The position numbers and the translations under genes were made by a program. From NCBI GenBank assembly GCA_024291935.2, contig CM044306.1:18981001-19045000 (forward strand): 64,000 bases of DNA, read 5' to 3'. Below the pieces are notes generated by a model. It was not told the DNA's origin. It saw nothing but the letters and a program-made list of their open reading frames with translations, and ran no database searches. The stretch comes from Okapia johnstoni (Eukaryota > Chordata > Mammalia > Artiodactyla > Giraffidae). Position 1 is the stretch's first letter. Every line of letters starts with the position of its first letter. Below, piece by piece: positions 43,199 through 55,283 of this stretch.

Positions 43199-46100
43199 CT
43201 AGAAGAACTTGACACCTCGGCCATCGCTGACGGTGATGATCTCGGCCTTGTGCTCCTGCTGGAGGGCCTGCAGAGCCCGCAGGAGGGTTGCCTCATCCAG
43301 CCCGTGGAACTCTGGACAGGGAAAGATGGGCAGTCAGGGACACGCTGCTCCTAGGGGCTCAAGGACTCTGAGGAGAGCAGTTGAGCTGGAAACAGAGAAC
43401 TTTCCAGGCCATCAGTACTGCTACAGCTACCACCCACCCTTTCTGGGTATTCTTCAGGAGTAACGGGTGGAAGAAAGCCTGAGTCAACATGAAACGAGAG
43501 TTCATGCTATTTCCCCCTTCGTGTTTCCTCTGTCAGACTCAAAGCCTGCACACACTCTCGCACCATCCCCCCATTAGTGTCTCGATATTCAAGAGTAACC
43601 CCATTTGCTTGTGAGCCACAAAGAAGGGGCCCTGACAATCAAGTCCAGGGAGGTCAAGGCTCTTGTCACTGGACGCTGTCCCTAACTGCATCTGTACCCA
43701 TTGGGAGGATCTGTCCTAACACACAGAGGTATAGCCATGCTTCTGGCCAGGAGACTGCAAAGGTCCAGCACAGATATCTGCCCTATCCTAGTGAAAATAA
43801 AAAAACAAAGCTGGGAGCCAAGGGCCAGCTGAGTATCGGGAGACACGGCAAGATACTGCAGGGAGCTGTGAGAGGCAGGAGGCAAGTCCTAACAGGCTTG
43901 CACACCACACCCCCTACGGGGCCCAGCTCTTGAGTCAGGAAGCTTGCTTTCCAAGGAAACCTTCGGCTTTGCCTGGCCTGAGTGGTGGGCTGGGCAAGGC
44001 TACAGCACTGAAGTCATGGCATGATGGTGGGAGTAGCAAGCAGAGGCCTGCAGGAAAGGGGGGAAAGCCAAGTGCTGTAAACTGCTGGGGCAGCCAGGCC
44101 TGGCAGAAAGGGGAGGTGCCCCCTTTACCCAGCTCAGATTGGTACTTTTGATGATCCTGGGGATCAGGATATGGAGTCAGAGATAAAATAGCTAAGAGGG
44201 TATTTATACTTTGTAAAAATCAAACAGTATACAAATCCTGGTCTGGCCAGAAACCAAAGTATTCTAAAGGGCTGGGGGTGGGGGTGTTGGCCCAATCCCT
44301 TCAGCTGACACCCACAGATCTTGAACCCTCTGTAAGAATAAAGGGTGAAAGAAAGCCTGAGTCAACAAGGAATGGAGATTTCAGGCTTAGTCTCCTGCCC
44401 TGGTTCCTCATTCGGCATCTACACCAATAATTTTTAACTTTTCATGGGTCACATATGCCCTTCAATATCATATAATAGGGAGGACCTCACTGGCAGTTCA
44501 GTGGTTAAGAGTCCACCCTTTCACTGCAGGGGGCACAGGTTCAATACCGGGTTGGGGAACTTAGATTCCCACATGCCCTGGGGCATGGCCAAAAAAAATT
44601 GTTTTTAAAGTCTTAAAATATGGACTTTATCCCTAGATAAATGCATATACACCCCCACAGACAAAGATTGTGGGTGTTCTGCAGGTGAATTCAGGTGGTT
44701 TACAGACATCTTGGACATGGGTTAACAACCTTTGTATTATTTAGTATTTGAAATTTAGAGACAAAAACATGGGAAATTTGAATGTCAACTAAACAAAGAT
44801 TAGAGAGAGAATTCACATGACAAAACTAGGGGTAGAAGGAAAAGCATTACCCTCATCCTCTGTGTCTTCCCCATTGGTCAGTTCATACAGGGTGAACACG
44901 GAGTTGTTCTGGCCACTCTTGGAAACCTATGGATACAGAATCCAGGGACTGAGTAAGACCCAGGAATTTCCTGGGAAAAGGCCAACTCACCAGCTCCACC
45001 TCTCTGACCCAGGAATGATACTTACTCCCAAACCAGAGCTGTCACCTCAGCAGAGGAGTGGCTGAAAACCCACAAACCCTACAGGTGCTATATTTATACA
45101 TGTGCACACATGCTCAGAACCACTAAACCACAGGCCTTCACGTGTCTGAGGAATGACCTCTCATCCTGGTTGTTTTCCTGTTCAGGAATGGGCGGTGTGT
45201 GTTTGTTATATTTGGGTTGTTGATGTTTCTTCCCCTCCTCTCTCTTGGGAATGTTCAGGGCTGGTGGTGACCTGGAATGCAGGGGAGAGAGGCTGTCCCC
45301 ACACCCACATTGGTTCAGAAAGTCTCATTTATATTGTGGGCAGCCCCATAAGGATGTGGTGGGGGAGGGGGTCCAGGTTTTTGTGTTTTTTTCTCTTCCT
45401 TTCCCCATTTATCTTCTGTGGCCAGAGGCTCCAGCCAACAACAGTATTCATGGTTCCCAGTACTGCATTCTCCAAACATGGCCTCACACAGCCCCTGGCC
45501 TTCTACTGGCAAAGACAGGGAAGTTCTTTGCACCTAGGGAAATCGAGTCACTGAAAGAGGCTTGCCTGGAAGACCTACATTTGCTCTTTCTGCCCTCTCC
45601 CACTTTGCTCAGTGTGGATCTGAAAACACCAGGCATCTGCTGAGCATAGATTCATTCTCCTTTACCATGCGTCACTGTGTCAGAATAGTCTCACCCACTG
45701 ATAGATGAGCTTCCCCCATTCTTCTGGCCTCCGCCACATGATCAGGAAGCTAGACTTGTTCTTATCCAACCACTCGAGGTTCCCTGCAAAAGATACTTAT
45801 GAAAGCATCGTGCTCCAAGAAGAGACAAAGAGGCAAACTAAAGGTGGAACAGAGTGGAAGAGACTCAGCTTTCAGAAAGAGAAACTCAAAAATCATTTTA
45901 CTATCTGCAAGGCATCCATTCTCTTCTTCAGGTCTTGGGGCACAGATGGAGAAATTTCAATTTTGTAAACCAGTGGGGGAGAAGAACCCAGGGAATTGGG
46001 CTACTGTAGAGAACACTCTGGGTTCCAAGCCAGGAGAGAAAAAAAAGTTCTTAAAAGAAGACTTGTGCTAATTTGCCCTCAGGAAAACCCCACTAGGAAG

Positions 46101-47399
46101 AAAAATAAGGAATCTGATGAACTGAACCCACCTTTCTTCCTTAGTTCCTCTAACACAACCTGGATTGATTCCATGGGCAGCTTCCCTGGTTTAAGGTTAA
46201 GGGAACGGCATTAATGGAATGAACTGGTGGGATGCAATTTCTGAGAGTCAGGCTCACTCTACAAACTACCATTCTTCTCCCTCCTACACACTTAGATGTG
46301 CAATTCCACAACAGGATGTAAATTGGCATTTCCTGCATACTGGGGAGGAGGAAGGTAAAGAGAAACTAGTCTGATTAAAAGGAAAAGCTTTAGGGACTTC
46401 CCTGGTGGTCTAGTAGTTAGGATTCCGCGCTTCCAATGCAGGGGTCCCTAAGATGCCAGCCAAAAAAGAAAAAGTGTTTTGTTTTTGTTTTTTAAAAAAG
46501 AGCTTTAGAGAATGAAAAGTACTATCATTTCGCACTCCCTGTCCTCTCTCCTTCCTCCAACCATTGTCCAGATATTTTAAGGATGAACCAGGCAGCAAAA
46601 GAAAACCATCCTTACTTCCTGGGGTGAGGGGAGTAAGCGGAGAAAATTACTAAAGGTAATGCTAGAGTTTGAGCCTCATACAGAGGACTTAAGGTTCAAC
46701 AAGTCAAAAAGGCTCAGGTCTAAAAAAACCTGGTACTTGGCTTCAGGGCCGAAATTGTAAGATCGGAACGACACCTAGGTACTCATCACTGTCAAGACAA
46801 GAGGAGGTTGGTGCTGCAATGGGGTTGGCGTCGGGGGTGGGGGGCGAGGGGGCGGGAATGGCTGTCAACTACACAAACGGGCTCCTTCCCAAGGCCGGTC
46901 TGGATGGGAACCTGTCTTCTGTGGGTGAGAGGGAGTGTGAAGTCTGGGCATGTGGGAAAGGTAGAAGTGCCTGAGGGAGGATACGCTGGAGCTTCACATT
47001 GTTGAAGAGCGGGCTCTCCTGGGCTTCCATCACCGTCATGCTGGACTGTTTGTGCAGGCGGCAGAAGGACAGGACCAGCGAGCACCAGGCGGCCAGCTGT
47101 TTCTGCCGAGTGTCCATGTTCGGCTGCAACCTGCCGGGTAAAGCGGGTGGGGCGCAGAATTAGAGCTCTTGAGAGAGGGCGAGCGGCAGCACTTGCCAGA
47201 GGCGCATTCGGGGAAGAAAGTGAGGGACTGCGGGTAGTGGCGACCGGGTCCATTCTCCCCCTCCCCATTTGAAGCATTAGGGCTGAGCCCGGGGTCCGGG
47301 GGAGAGGAGGGAGGTCCAACGGGGCTTCTCGGGGTCTAAGCCTCACGTAAAGAAGGGTGGGAAGCGATACTGCCACGGCCACTCGAAACTCATCGCCAT
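43199..47399 (-). CDS. VPS25: ESCRT-II subunit VPS25 (6 exons)
   Basis: VPS25 is present twice in the Y-shaped ESCRT-II complex with VPS22 and VPS36. It recruits the ESCRT-III subunit VPS20/CHMP6 during sorting of ubiquitinated cargo into multivesicular bodies. Exons are 47399-47347, 47130-46985, 46185-46132, 45783-45695, 44926-44851 and 43311-43199, totalling 531 nt or 176 aa, identical in length to human. The N-terminal RFPPFF segment is the type that docks on VPS22/VPS36, and two winged-helix domains follow. The second contains VFTLYELTNGEDTEDEEFHG and ends DGRGVKFF-stop. The start ATGGCGATGAGTTTC has a second in-frame ATG two codons later; the first matches human MAMSFEW. The exon 2 donor C|GTATCC is weak. 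Differences from human are conservative. Confidence 0.97.
44479..44605 (+). repeat. tRNA-derived SINE
   Basis: Forward copy in VPS25 intron 5 (gaggacctcactggcagttc..caataccgggttggggaact..ggccaaaaaaaattg). Confidence 0.87.
46386..46508 (+). repeat. tRNA-derived SINE with 8-bp target duplication
   Basis: This internally deleted SINE (46394-46500, ggacttccctggtggtctag then taggattccgcgcttcca) is flanked by AGCTTTAG at 46386-46393 and 46501-46508. It is in VPS25 intron 2. Confidence 0.87.
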
Positions 47400-47480
47400 C
47401 GTAGTAGCCCAAGAAACCCGGACCCCGCCGGCAAAGGACTTCCGGTCTCCGCTCCGGCACGTCCGGACAGAAAGCGCTGC
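47400..47480 (-). promoter_or_regulatory. VPS25: VPS25 promoter with ETS site
   Basis: GC-rich sequence lies immediately upstream of the VPS25 start codon. ACTTCCGG at 47438-47445 is a consensus ETS/GABP site (CCGGAAGT on the coding strand). Such sites are typical of TATA-less housekeeping promoters. Confidence 0.5.
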
Positions 47481-47739
47481 AGAAAGGTTCCGGGAGCCTC
47501 TGGGGAGAGAGGAGGCCCAACAGGAGGCATCTTCGTCAGCCCATTTCTTGCCATTTTCTCCATATCCTTTACGGGCTAGAGCAGAAAGGGCCCCTTGAAG
47601 TCTTCTGATTCCACCTCAGAGAGGACAATGACTTCCCCAAAGTGGCACGGTTAGAACTGCAAGCAGAACTGAGGTCTCCAGAACCCAGCCTGGGCTTGTT
47701 TCCACTTTACGGGGCTTCTTTTAATACTAACGTTTGTGT

Positions 47740-49660
47740 CTCTTTTAACTTAAACCCCTCACAGTTCCCCTCAATTCCTGTGTCCTTCGACTCCATCTTC
47801 CCCAGGAGCTCATTTGTAGCTTTTATCCCTGGAGATAGCTCTGCTTCCATGATTCAGAGCTTCCGTATTTGAGCACAGCCACCTCTGTCTCACCTCTCCC
47901 ATGTCCTCTACTTTCTAGTCCCAAGTCCCGGGACCCCTATCGGTCTTATATGATTTCTTGCCTAGCCCAGACTACTCAGTTCTGTCCCCTTGCCTGCCTC
48001 CCTGCTGCTTATTTTCCAAACCAGAGTTGTCGATCGCTGCCCACTTATTCCTCAATCTTTTCTTCACGCCTTAGCCCTGGAGTATCACAGGGAAAAAAAA
48101 AAAAAATCACCAGAACTTTCTGACTGAGCCTCAGATTCCCTGACTGACCTCACTGCTGTTCTATCAGTGCAGCCCAGTGATGCTTTGTCTTTTATTGATT
48201 CCCTGTCACGTTCCTTAAGGTAACTTTTCAGAATTTTCCACACACATCAAGCCATTCCACCAGTTCCTGTCTCTCGCCTCTCTGCAGAATGCCCATCTCT
48301 TCTATTATTATAAGATTGAGGACATGCATGTGGCCGTCCTCTCTGTCACCACACTCAATTCATCTCTCAGTTTCTTTCACTTTTACTCCTTTGCCCACTC
48401 CACACAGCTTGTGGGATCTTAGTTTCCAGACCAGGGATTGAACCCGAGCTCAGCAGTGAGAGTGTGGAGTCTTAACGGCTGGACAGCCAGGGAACCCCCT
48501 TGAATAGGCCAACCCTTTGGCATCTGTTTGCCTCTCCTTTCCAGTTTCCTCCAGGACTTCTCTGTGCATCATCTTCCCTTCTTTTTCCCTTTCTCCTGGA
48601 TCCTCTCCTCTAGTCTACATATGCTGAGGTCATCCCTACTTGAAAATTTGTAGTTTCCTTGACTCTACCACCCTCTCAATTTCCTGTCTGATCTCTAACA
48701 TCTCCCCCACCGAAGTCCATCCTTCACTGTGTACAGTCCCTGGTCCACAGAAGTGCCCAACAAATATTTGTTGAATGACTAAATGAGTGAACCCTTCAAT
48801 GGATAATGTTCTCTCAAAGGGTACCATCTCCTTTGTGTCCATTGGCTTTGCTTTATCCTTGTTCTGCTGATTCTGATCTTTCCCTTTTGTCTTCTTTAGT
48901 CCTCACTGTATATGTGTGCATGTTTTCTAAGGACGTCAGCTTTCTTTAGTACACCTTCTCTCTGGGAACTCTCATCCCTCTCATGGCTTCAGGTGGCATT
49001 TCTCTGCAGAGGACTCCTGAACCTCTATTCCTAACTCCAACTTTTTTCTACTACCAACAGCAACAAGACCACTCCCATTTCCAACTCCCTATGGTATGTT
49101 ACATTTTGTTCCATTGTTATATTATACAACCTTTTCTTCAAGCCAGCTTCTCCTCTTAATGGCCCTTTAAATATTATTACTTCCATCATTGTCCTAGTAA
49201 CTCAAATTCAAAGCCAGAGTCAGCTCTAACCTCTCTTGTTCACCTTCATGTTGAAATCCTATGGATTCCCTCCCCTATTTTGCCTTTTCCTACTTTTTAA
49301 CTATTTTCTGTTTCTCCATTCAGCACTCCTTTGGTCCATGCCCTTGTTTTCTCAAACCTGGATTATTGCAACAATTTTCTAATTCATCTCTTTTTCTACT
49401 GTCTCCCATAGGAAAATCCTCTCCATTTAAGGCCTAGTCAGATGCCAACTCCACAATCACCCTCCTGTGACCTCACCTTGACTGCACCTTAGCTAAACGT
49501 GACTCCTCCTTCCTTTACACTCAGATGACATTTGGCTTGTATCCCTTGTATTCTCATCACACATTCCATTGTTTTTGTTTATTTGTGCACGTCGGTTCCC
49601 TTGCCAGATGAGACATCGAAGCAGAACCAAGCCTAATCTAACTTGTCTTCCCAAGACAAT
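47740..49660 (+). repeat. Old L2-like segment
   Basis: Long pyrimidine-rich stretch with LINE-like phrases (..caaacctggattattgcaac..tttaaggcctagtcagatgc..). A younger SINE at 48397-48500 interrupts it. Family assignment is tentative. Confidence 0.4.
48397..48500 (-). repeat. tRNA-derived SINE
   Basis: Reverse copy (..cagcttgtgggatcttagtt..cagaccagggattgaacccg..gctggacagccagggaacccc). Confidence 0.85.
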
Positions 49661-49900
49661 AGGCTATTTACAGTGACTTACACTGACATGCTTTTGATGT
49701 ATATTAGTAAAATGCATGAAGGCAAATATGGGCCAAAAAGAGGACAGATAACATCCTTGGAGAAGATAGATGCATTATGGAAATAGAGCAAAGATTCTCA
49801 TGGTGAAACCTCAAAATGTCCTAGGGAATAAAGTGTGTCTCAGAGAATAAATAGATATATTCCAGGAAGTATATAGATATATATCTGTGGAATAGACAGG

Positions 49901-49934
49901 CACGTCCCAGGAAGTGGCACGTCCCAGGAAGTGG
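49901..49934. repeat. Perfect 17-bp tandem duplication
   Basis: CACGTCCCAGGAAGTGG occurs twice in direct succession, at 49901-49917 and 49918-49934. Confidence 0.95.
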
Positions 49935-50954
49935 CTGTGTACTCAGGGAGGCAGATATTTCAACAAGGAAGGAAGGAGAGTTCCTAAAGAGGTGCCAGGT
50001 GCCACAAGGAATAAACAGGTGCCTTTTTAAAGAACAAAGCTACTGTCTAGATATTTCTGATGACCTGGCAGGTTTGTCCCAGGGATAACTGAAGATGAAG
50101 GTTCTGTGGTGAGACCTGGGTCTCACTGTCCAAGGAACATACAGGAGTGTCTGTATACAGAAATGGTGGGTAGCTAGGTATGGCCCTTAAGAGTGGGAAA
50201 GTGTCTTAAGGGAGCATAAGCACAGCTTAGGAAGCTAGAAGCAGCAGCCAAGGAAGAACTAGTGGTTGCTGTGGGGATAACAGGTCTTTGACCTCACAGT
50301 TCAGTTTTGAGCTTCTTCCAGGCTATGTCCATCTTCTGGTTGTTGGCTTTAGTGGACACCAGGGGGCAGTGTGTGGCCAGGCTGTAAGCCACACCCACCC
50401 AGGGTCCAGGACAATGTAGGATGAGGGCCAAGGACCTGGAGGGGAAATCCTGTGGTGAGTCTAGTAGAGTAAATCCCCACTGCCTTTGCCCTCAACCCTG
50501 AGGTCCTTAGGGATGGACTCCCGTTGGTTCCATCAGGGCTTCTATTACCAGGCCCTGAGAGTAAACTGAGGCATGAGGAAGGGGAAAATTCAGGGCTTCT
50601 GGATGGCACCCGCTCCTTGCAAAAGTCACAGCAGAGAGTCCTCTCTCATCCCACCCCCCTCACCTCCCCGGCTGCTGACCGGAAGGGAGTTTCTTCCTGC
50701 AAGTTTCCTGGAGCTGGGTTTGGATAGGGGCAGGAAAGGCCTGGCCTTGGGAGGAAGGGATATAGGGGCGTGGCCTTCAGGTGGGGGAGGGAGTTGGGGA
50801 GGGACCAGTAAGTGAACAGAACAGTGGACCTATCTAGATTCTTCCAGCTCTGCTGCCCAGAGCTGAGGGCCTGTGGGAATGGCAGAGTCTCTGGAAGGAC
50901 ACATGCCCCCCGCCCCTAGAACGGAGAGGGGAACAACGTACAAAACAAAAAAGG

Positions 50955-50960
50955 TTTATT
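50955..50960 (-). terminator. RAMP2: RAMP2 poly(A) signal AATAAA
   Basis: TTTATT on the plus strand gives AATAAA on the minus strand, about 170 nt after the RAMP2 stop codon. This fits the short RAMP2 3' UTR of other mammals. Confidence 0.8.
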
Positions 50961-51127
50961 TTGAAGATTACAGAACTTGCACGATGACCCCACCCAGCTT
51001 CCATTTCCACCAATCTAAGAATCTCCAGTTGGGGTGGGAGCGAGAGAAGGAAGTAGGGAGGGGAGGGGAGAGACCAGGTGGTGGCAGAGGAAAGGAGTAA
51101 CATGGCTGCCAAACAGCTCATGCCACC

Positions 51128-52695
51128 CTAGGTCTGGGCTTCACTGTCTTTACTCCTCCACACCACAAGGGTGACGAGGAAGGGGATGAGGCAGATGGGG
51201 GCTATGATCATGGCCAGGAGCACATCCTCTGGGGGGTCTGAGAAGGTGGGTTGCACCAGGGAGCAGTTGGCAAAGTGGATGTGGTGAGTCGCAAAGATGA
51301 TCGTTTCCGCCCAAGGATTGGGGAAGCCCAGGCCAAACTCTTCTGCACCCTTTTCCAAGCAGTCTCGAAGGAAGCTATAAGGCCTAGAGACAGGAGAGGA
51401 CTAGAGTGAGGGAAGGGTTGGGGCCAGAAAGAGGACTGCCCCACACTCACCCGCAGGGAGCAAGCCCCAGGCCTGGCCCAAGCCGCCCTCCAGCACTGCC
51501 CCTACCTGCTAATCAGGGCCCAATCACACCAGTCTTTCTTGATAGAGTCCATTTGAACCTCATAATCGCGCCAGCATTGTAGGACATTTGTCCTATAGGT
51601 CTCCAACACCGTTTTCCCTGTGGGCAGAGATGCTGCACGTTGACCATACCCTGCCTCACCCTCCAAGCCCTCTGGTCCAGGTACTTCCATTGTGGAACCG
51701 CTGTTCCTATCTTCAAATATGGGAACTACCCAGAGAGTCTCAGAAAATTTCTCAAGCAAGATACTCCCAGCTGAGGAGAGAGTCCCAGCTCAGGAAAAGT
51801 TTAATGCCTTCCATGTACACTGGACTTTCCAGCCTGGCAACAGTTTCCACATACACTTTTTCTGGAATATTCTAACCCACCTGTGAGGTGGGCCAGCTCA
51901 CAGCTGGTTGGGGGCTTTGTGGGATGAGAGGTAGAAAGGCAACAAGAAACCCTGAGAGAGAGAACAGAGGGGAGTTTAGGGGCACCAACTGGGTTTGGGG
52001 CTTGGCTTGTGGGAAAGGAGTTCGCCCCACTCACCTCTCTCCTCCTTGCCGGGGGGCCACCCTCCCACAGCCGCTGGCTACTCACCTTCTGACTTGGAGT
52101 CGTCTGGGGTGGGAAGAAGCTGAGCCAGGGACTCCTGGGGCTTCAGGACAGCTGTGGGCAGAAAAGGGACAGGGAGATGGGAGGATGGAGATGTGGAGCC
52201 AGGAGGAAGCGGGGTGTGGGTTGGGGTCTGAGACTCTTGAAAGCCAGGGCTACTCTCGAAAGAGACAGAACAGCAATCCAGGCCCCCACGCGATGCCTCG
52301 GTGCCCGGAAGAGAGGGGGCCGCACCAGTCCTTCACACATTCAAAACCCCTCCTTCTTCGCCAGCTCCAGACCTCCCAAGAGCTTTCTGCAGGGGCCCCG
52401 GGCATCTCAGCTTTTCCCCAGGTGGGAAGCAGCTCGCGCTGCGTCCTCGCTGCGGTGAGGCCGGGGACCGTCCAGAGGGCAGCGCGGTCCACACCCGCAC
52501 GCCGGGGCCCGTTCCGAGACGTCCAGTCCCTCTCCCCTTCAGGGCCTCCTGCGCCTCCCGCGCCTCCCGCCCGGACCTCGGGGCGCTGCGCTTACCGCCC
52601 AGCAGGAGGAGGAGGCGGAGCGCAGCCGGTCGCCCGGCGCGGGTGGCGGGGAGCCACGGGCCGCCGACAGCGCGCTCCGCCCGGAGCGAGGCCAT
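51128..52695 (-). CDS. RAMP2: Receptor activity-modifying protein 2 (4 exons)
   Basis: RAMP2 is a single-pass membrane partner of the calcitonin-receptor-like receptor (CALCRL). Together they form the adrenomedullin AM1 receptor, important in vascular and lymphatic endothelium. Exons are 52695-52596, 52151-52086, 51617-51506 and 51383-51128, totalling 534 nt or 177 aa (human 175). The signal peptide is Arg/Leu-rich (MASLRAERA then ALRLLLLLG). The ectodomain has the four cysteines C70, C86, C101 and C133 and the motif DWCDWALISRPYS. One N-glycosylation sequon, NCS, is at 132. The transmembrane helix is about 147-168, followed by the short tail RSKDSEAQT. The start ATG matches human MASLR. The frame stays open upstream, but its upper end at 52770 is TTG. 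Exon 2, the mature N-terminus, is the least conserved part. Confidence 0.97.
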
Positions 52696-52950
52696 CGCAC
52701 GGCGAGCAGGCGAGGAGGAGCGGCGGCGCTGAGCCGGGCCGGGGCGGGGGCGCCTATATCCCGGTCCCAAGCCGCAGGAAGCCGCGCCGCTTCCTCGCGG
52801 GGGCTGGGACGGCTGCGGCCACGTGGGGGGCGGGGGCGACGCCCGGGGCCGGCGGGCTGGAGGGGGAGTCGCTGCCCCACCCGGCCCTGGCGCCCGCCGC
52901 TCCCTCCGCCCGGCCGCCGTTGGCCCACCCCTTCTGCTAGCTCACCCCGC
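52400..52950 (-). promoter_or_regulatory. RAMP2: RAMP2 CpG island and promoter
   Basis: A dense CpG island covers RAMP2 exon 1 and about 250 bp upstream. It contains repeated GC-box-like GGGGCGGGGG runs near 52740. The lack of stop codons here gives long spurious open frames on both strands. Confidence 0.65.
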
Positions 52951-53574
52951 GGGGCTGGACAGCTCCCCTTGTAACCCCAGAACCGGGATCCATTTCCTGG
53001 GCTCGGCCGCGTGGCGCCCAGGACTCGTCAGGTCTCCCAGCATCTGCTCCCCGAACTCTAGTGGCCCCTTTTCTTTCTCGGTGAGGTGATGGGGGTGTGT
53101 GGGGAGATAGTGAAAAGAGGGAGGAGGCTGGGAGCTCAGAGGGCTTCTCAACGCTGCAGTCTCTAAGGCTGGGGGTTGCGGCTGCCCTGAGCCGTGGGGG
53201 AAGGGGCGCCTGGAGCTGGGCTTAGAGTTCCCTTTCCCTGGGAACACCCACTGATGTCAGTCCGCCTGCCAAAATCCGAGGAGGAGGAGGAAGGGGAGCC
53301 AGCCCTGGGAATCCCCTGGGGAGAAGGCCTGAGGATGGGGTACAGGGAAACCAAAGTCCAAATACCCTCCCTTCCAGGCACCCCCTGGGGCCTAGACCCC
53401 CCCCCACCCCCGCCCCAAACCAGACTGAGCACAGGGGCAACAGTATGACTGCTCCATCCCCAAGAAGGTGGCCACAACTCCTCAGGACCAAGGTTGTGAG
53501 AAGGGAAGAGTTTAGAACCTACCATGGGCGACTTCATCCTGAGGTGGGTACAAACTTTACTGCTCAGAGGAAAG

Positions 53575-53740
53575 AGCCCAGGACAGGAGCTCAGAGGCTC
53601 TGAGTTCTAATCCTGTCTTCCCACTTTCCAGTTATATAGCCTTTAATGTCTTCAGTTGCCTTCATGGATTCTCAGATTATTCCCATGTAAAAGAGGGGTG
53701 CTACCCTGATCGGCAGGGAGAGTGATGCTTGTGAAAGGGC
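53575..53740 (+). repeat. MIR fragment
   Basis: MIR-like: ..ctctgagttctaatcctgtc..ccactttccagttatatagc..cccatgtaaaagaggggtg.. Confidence 0.65.
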
Positions 53741-54627
53741 ATTGCCCTCGCTCAACAGAGGCTAGTTTCCTTTCCTCCTTTCCTAAGGACTTGCCTGAAG
53801 TCACCCAGCTGAGAAACAGCAAGGCTGAGTGTGGGGCCCCAGTGGCCCTGACTGCTGCCACAGCACAGCTGACTGTGTGTCCTGAGCCAGAACTTCATCA
53901 TTTTGAGGATCCCAGAAGCTGATTTGTTCATGACGTTCAACTCCAGACACAGTTGTCAGCACCAAACTTTCCCAAATTACTCCCAGACACTGACCCTTGG
54001 ACTCAGCTGCTGCTGTGTCCCAGTTTACAGGATTCCTACCCACCACAAATTATCTTTCATGATCTCATCTCAGATCTTCATCTCAGGGTCTTAGGCTCTT
54101 AAATCATGGCCACTGATAACCTGTAGGTCTTCCATCGCTAGGATCAAGAGATTGCTTTAGCAAGGAATTCAGAGGGAGAAGGGAACTGGCATGAACCCCA
54201 AAGCCTTCCTAGTGAGTATCGTCTTCTGCAACGTACAGAAAAGAGCCAGGCAGCCTTGTAGTCACTTCAGGCTAGGACCAAATTCCACTCCTTCCCTCCC
54301 ACCTGTGATTGCTCTTTCTCAGAAGGAAGCGTGGTCAAGAGGGAGATTTCTAGGTAATAAGATGGGAGGAGGAAGCCAGGAGGGACAGAAAGCAAAACTG
54401 CTATTGGCCAGAAGCACCTGAGTCCAGCTGTGGGTTAGAATTGGGGTTGGGATTAAGATGAAAGTTGACAAAAACACATGTTGGACTTTAAATAAATCAA
54501 TATGGAATAATGAATAAAAACAAAGATTGATTATGTTTCTGAAGGCAGATATTGCGTCTGTCTCGCTGTGTAACCTTAGGTAGGTCATTTCATATCTTTG
54601 GAGCTCAATATTTTCGTATATAAAGTG

Positions 54628-54752
54628 GCCTGGAACTTCCCTGGTGGGTCAGTGGTTAAGACTCCTCACCTTCAATGTCAGGGGTGAGAGTTCAGTCTCT
54701 GGTTGGGGAACTAAGATCCCACATGCTGTGCAGTGCAGCTAAAAATAATAAG
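54628..54752 (+). repeat. tRNA-derived SINE inside a MIR fragment
   Basis: Forward copy (ggaacttccctggtgggtca..tctctggttggggaactaag..) preceded by MIR-like text at 54556-54627 (..gctgtgtaaccttaggtagg..). Confidence 0.85.
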
Positions 54753-55283
54753 AAAGACTGTAGCAGCAAAAAGGAAATATAAGTGACTTGGTAGAAAGTG
54801 GTGTTTTAGCCCTAGAGTTGGGCTATGCTAGTTAAGCTAGCATCAAGATGTGGAGACCTCCAAAGGAGAGCTTGTTGTAATCTTTCCTGGACTTGGGTGT
54901 CCAAACCTCCTGTTGGAGAATCTGGAAATTTCCTCTCCTCCTGATTTCCCTCTTCCCACTCTTCCTAGTTAGTTGGATGTTTGGCTGTTTTCACTGACCT
55001 CTGGGGACATCGCGGTAACTGGGAGTCTGCTATGCAGGTCCTTTGAGACTGAACAGGGACTAGAAACCTCATCTTTTCCAAGTTGTTATAGGAAATGATC
55101 TGTAGCAAGGGCCAGAGAAGGTGTTCATTAGGGACAGAGGCTGGTTCTTTCATGGGAAGCCCTATTTTCCACCCCTTGGTGTGTGTGGGGTGCTTACCTT
55201 TCCTTTCTAAGTCTATTTCTGCTTTAAAACTACATCTTTTTGCTATAAAGACATACTTTTTAATTGCAAGTAATATGTAAGTA

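Larger units (their letters stand above)
47520..50930. other. RAMP2-VPS25 intergenic region
   Basis: This 3.4-kb stretch has no recognised gene. It contains diverged L2-like text (about 47740-49660), one tRNA-derived SINE (48397-48500), a 17-bp perfect tandem duplication (49901-49934) and GC-richer sequence from 50300 on, next to the RAMP2 3' end. Confidence 0.5.

Noticed and set aside
52696..52770. N-terminal extension of RAMP2
   Set aside because: The upper end of the frame is TTG. The ATG at 52695 matches the human start and signal peptide.
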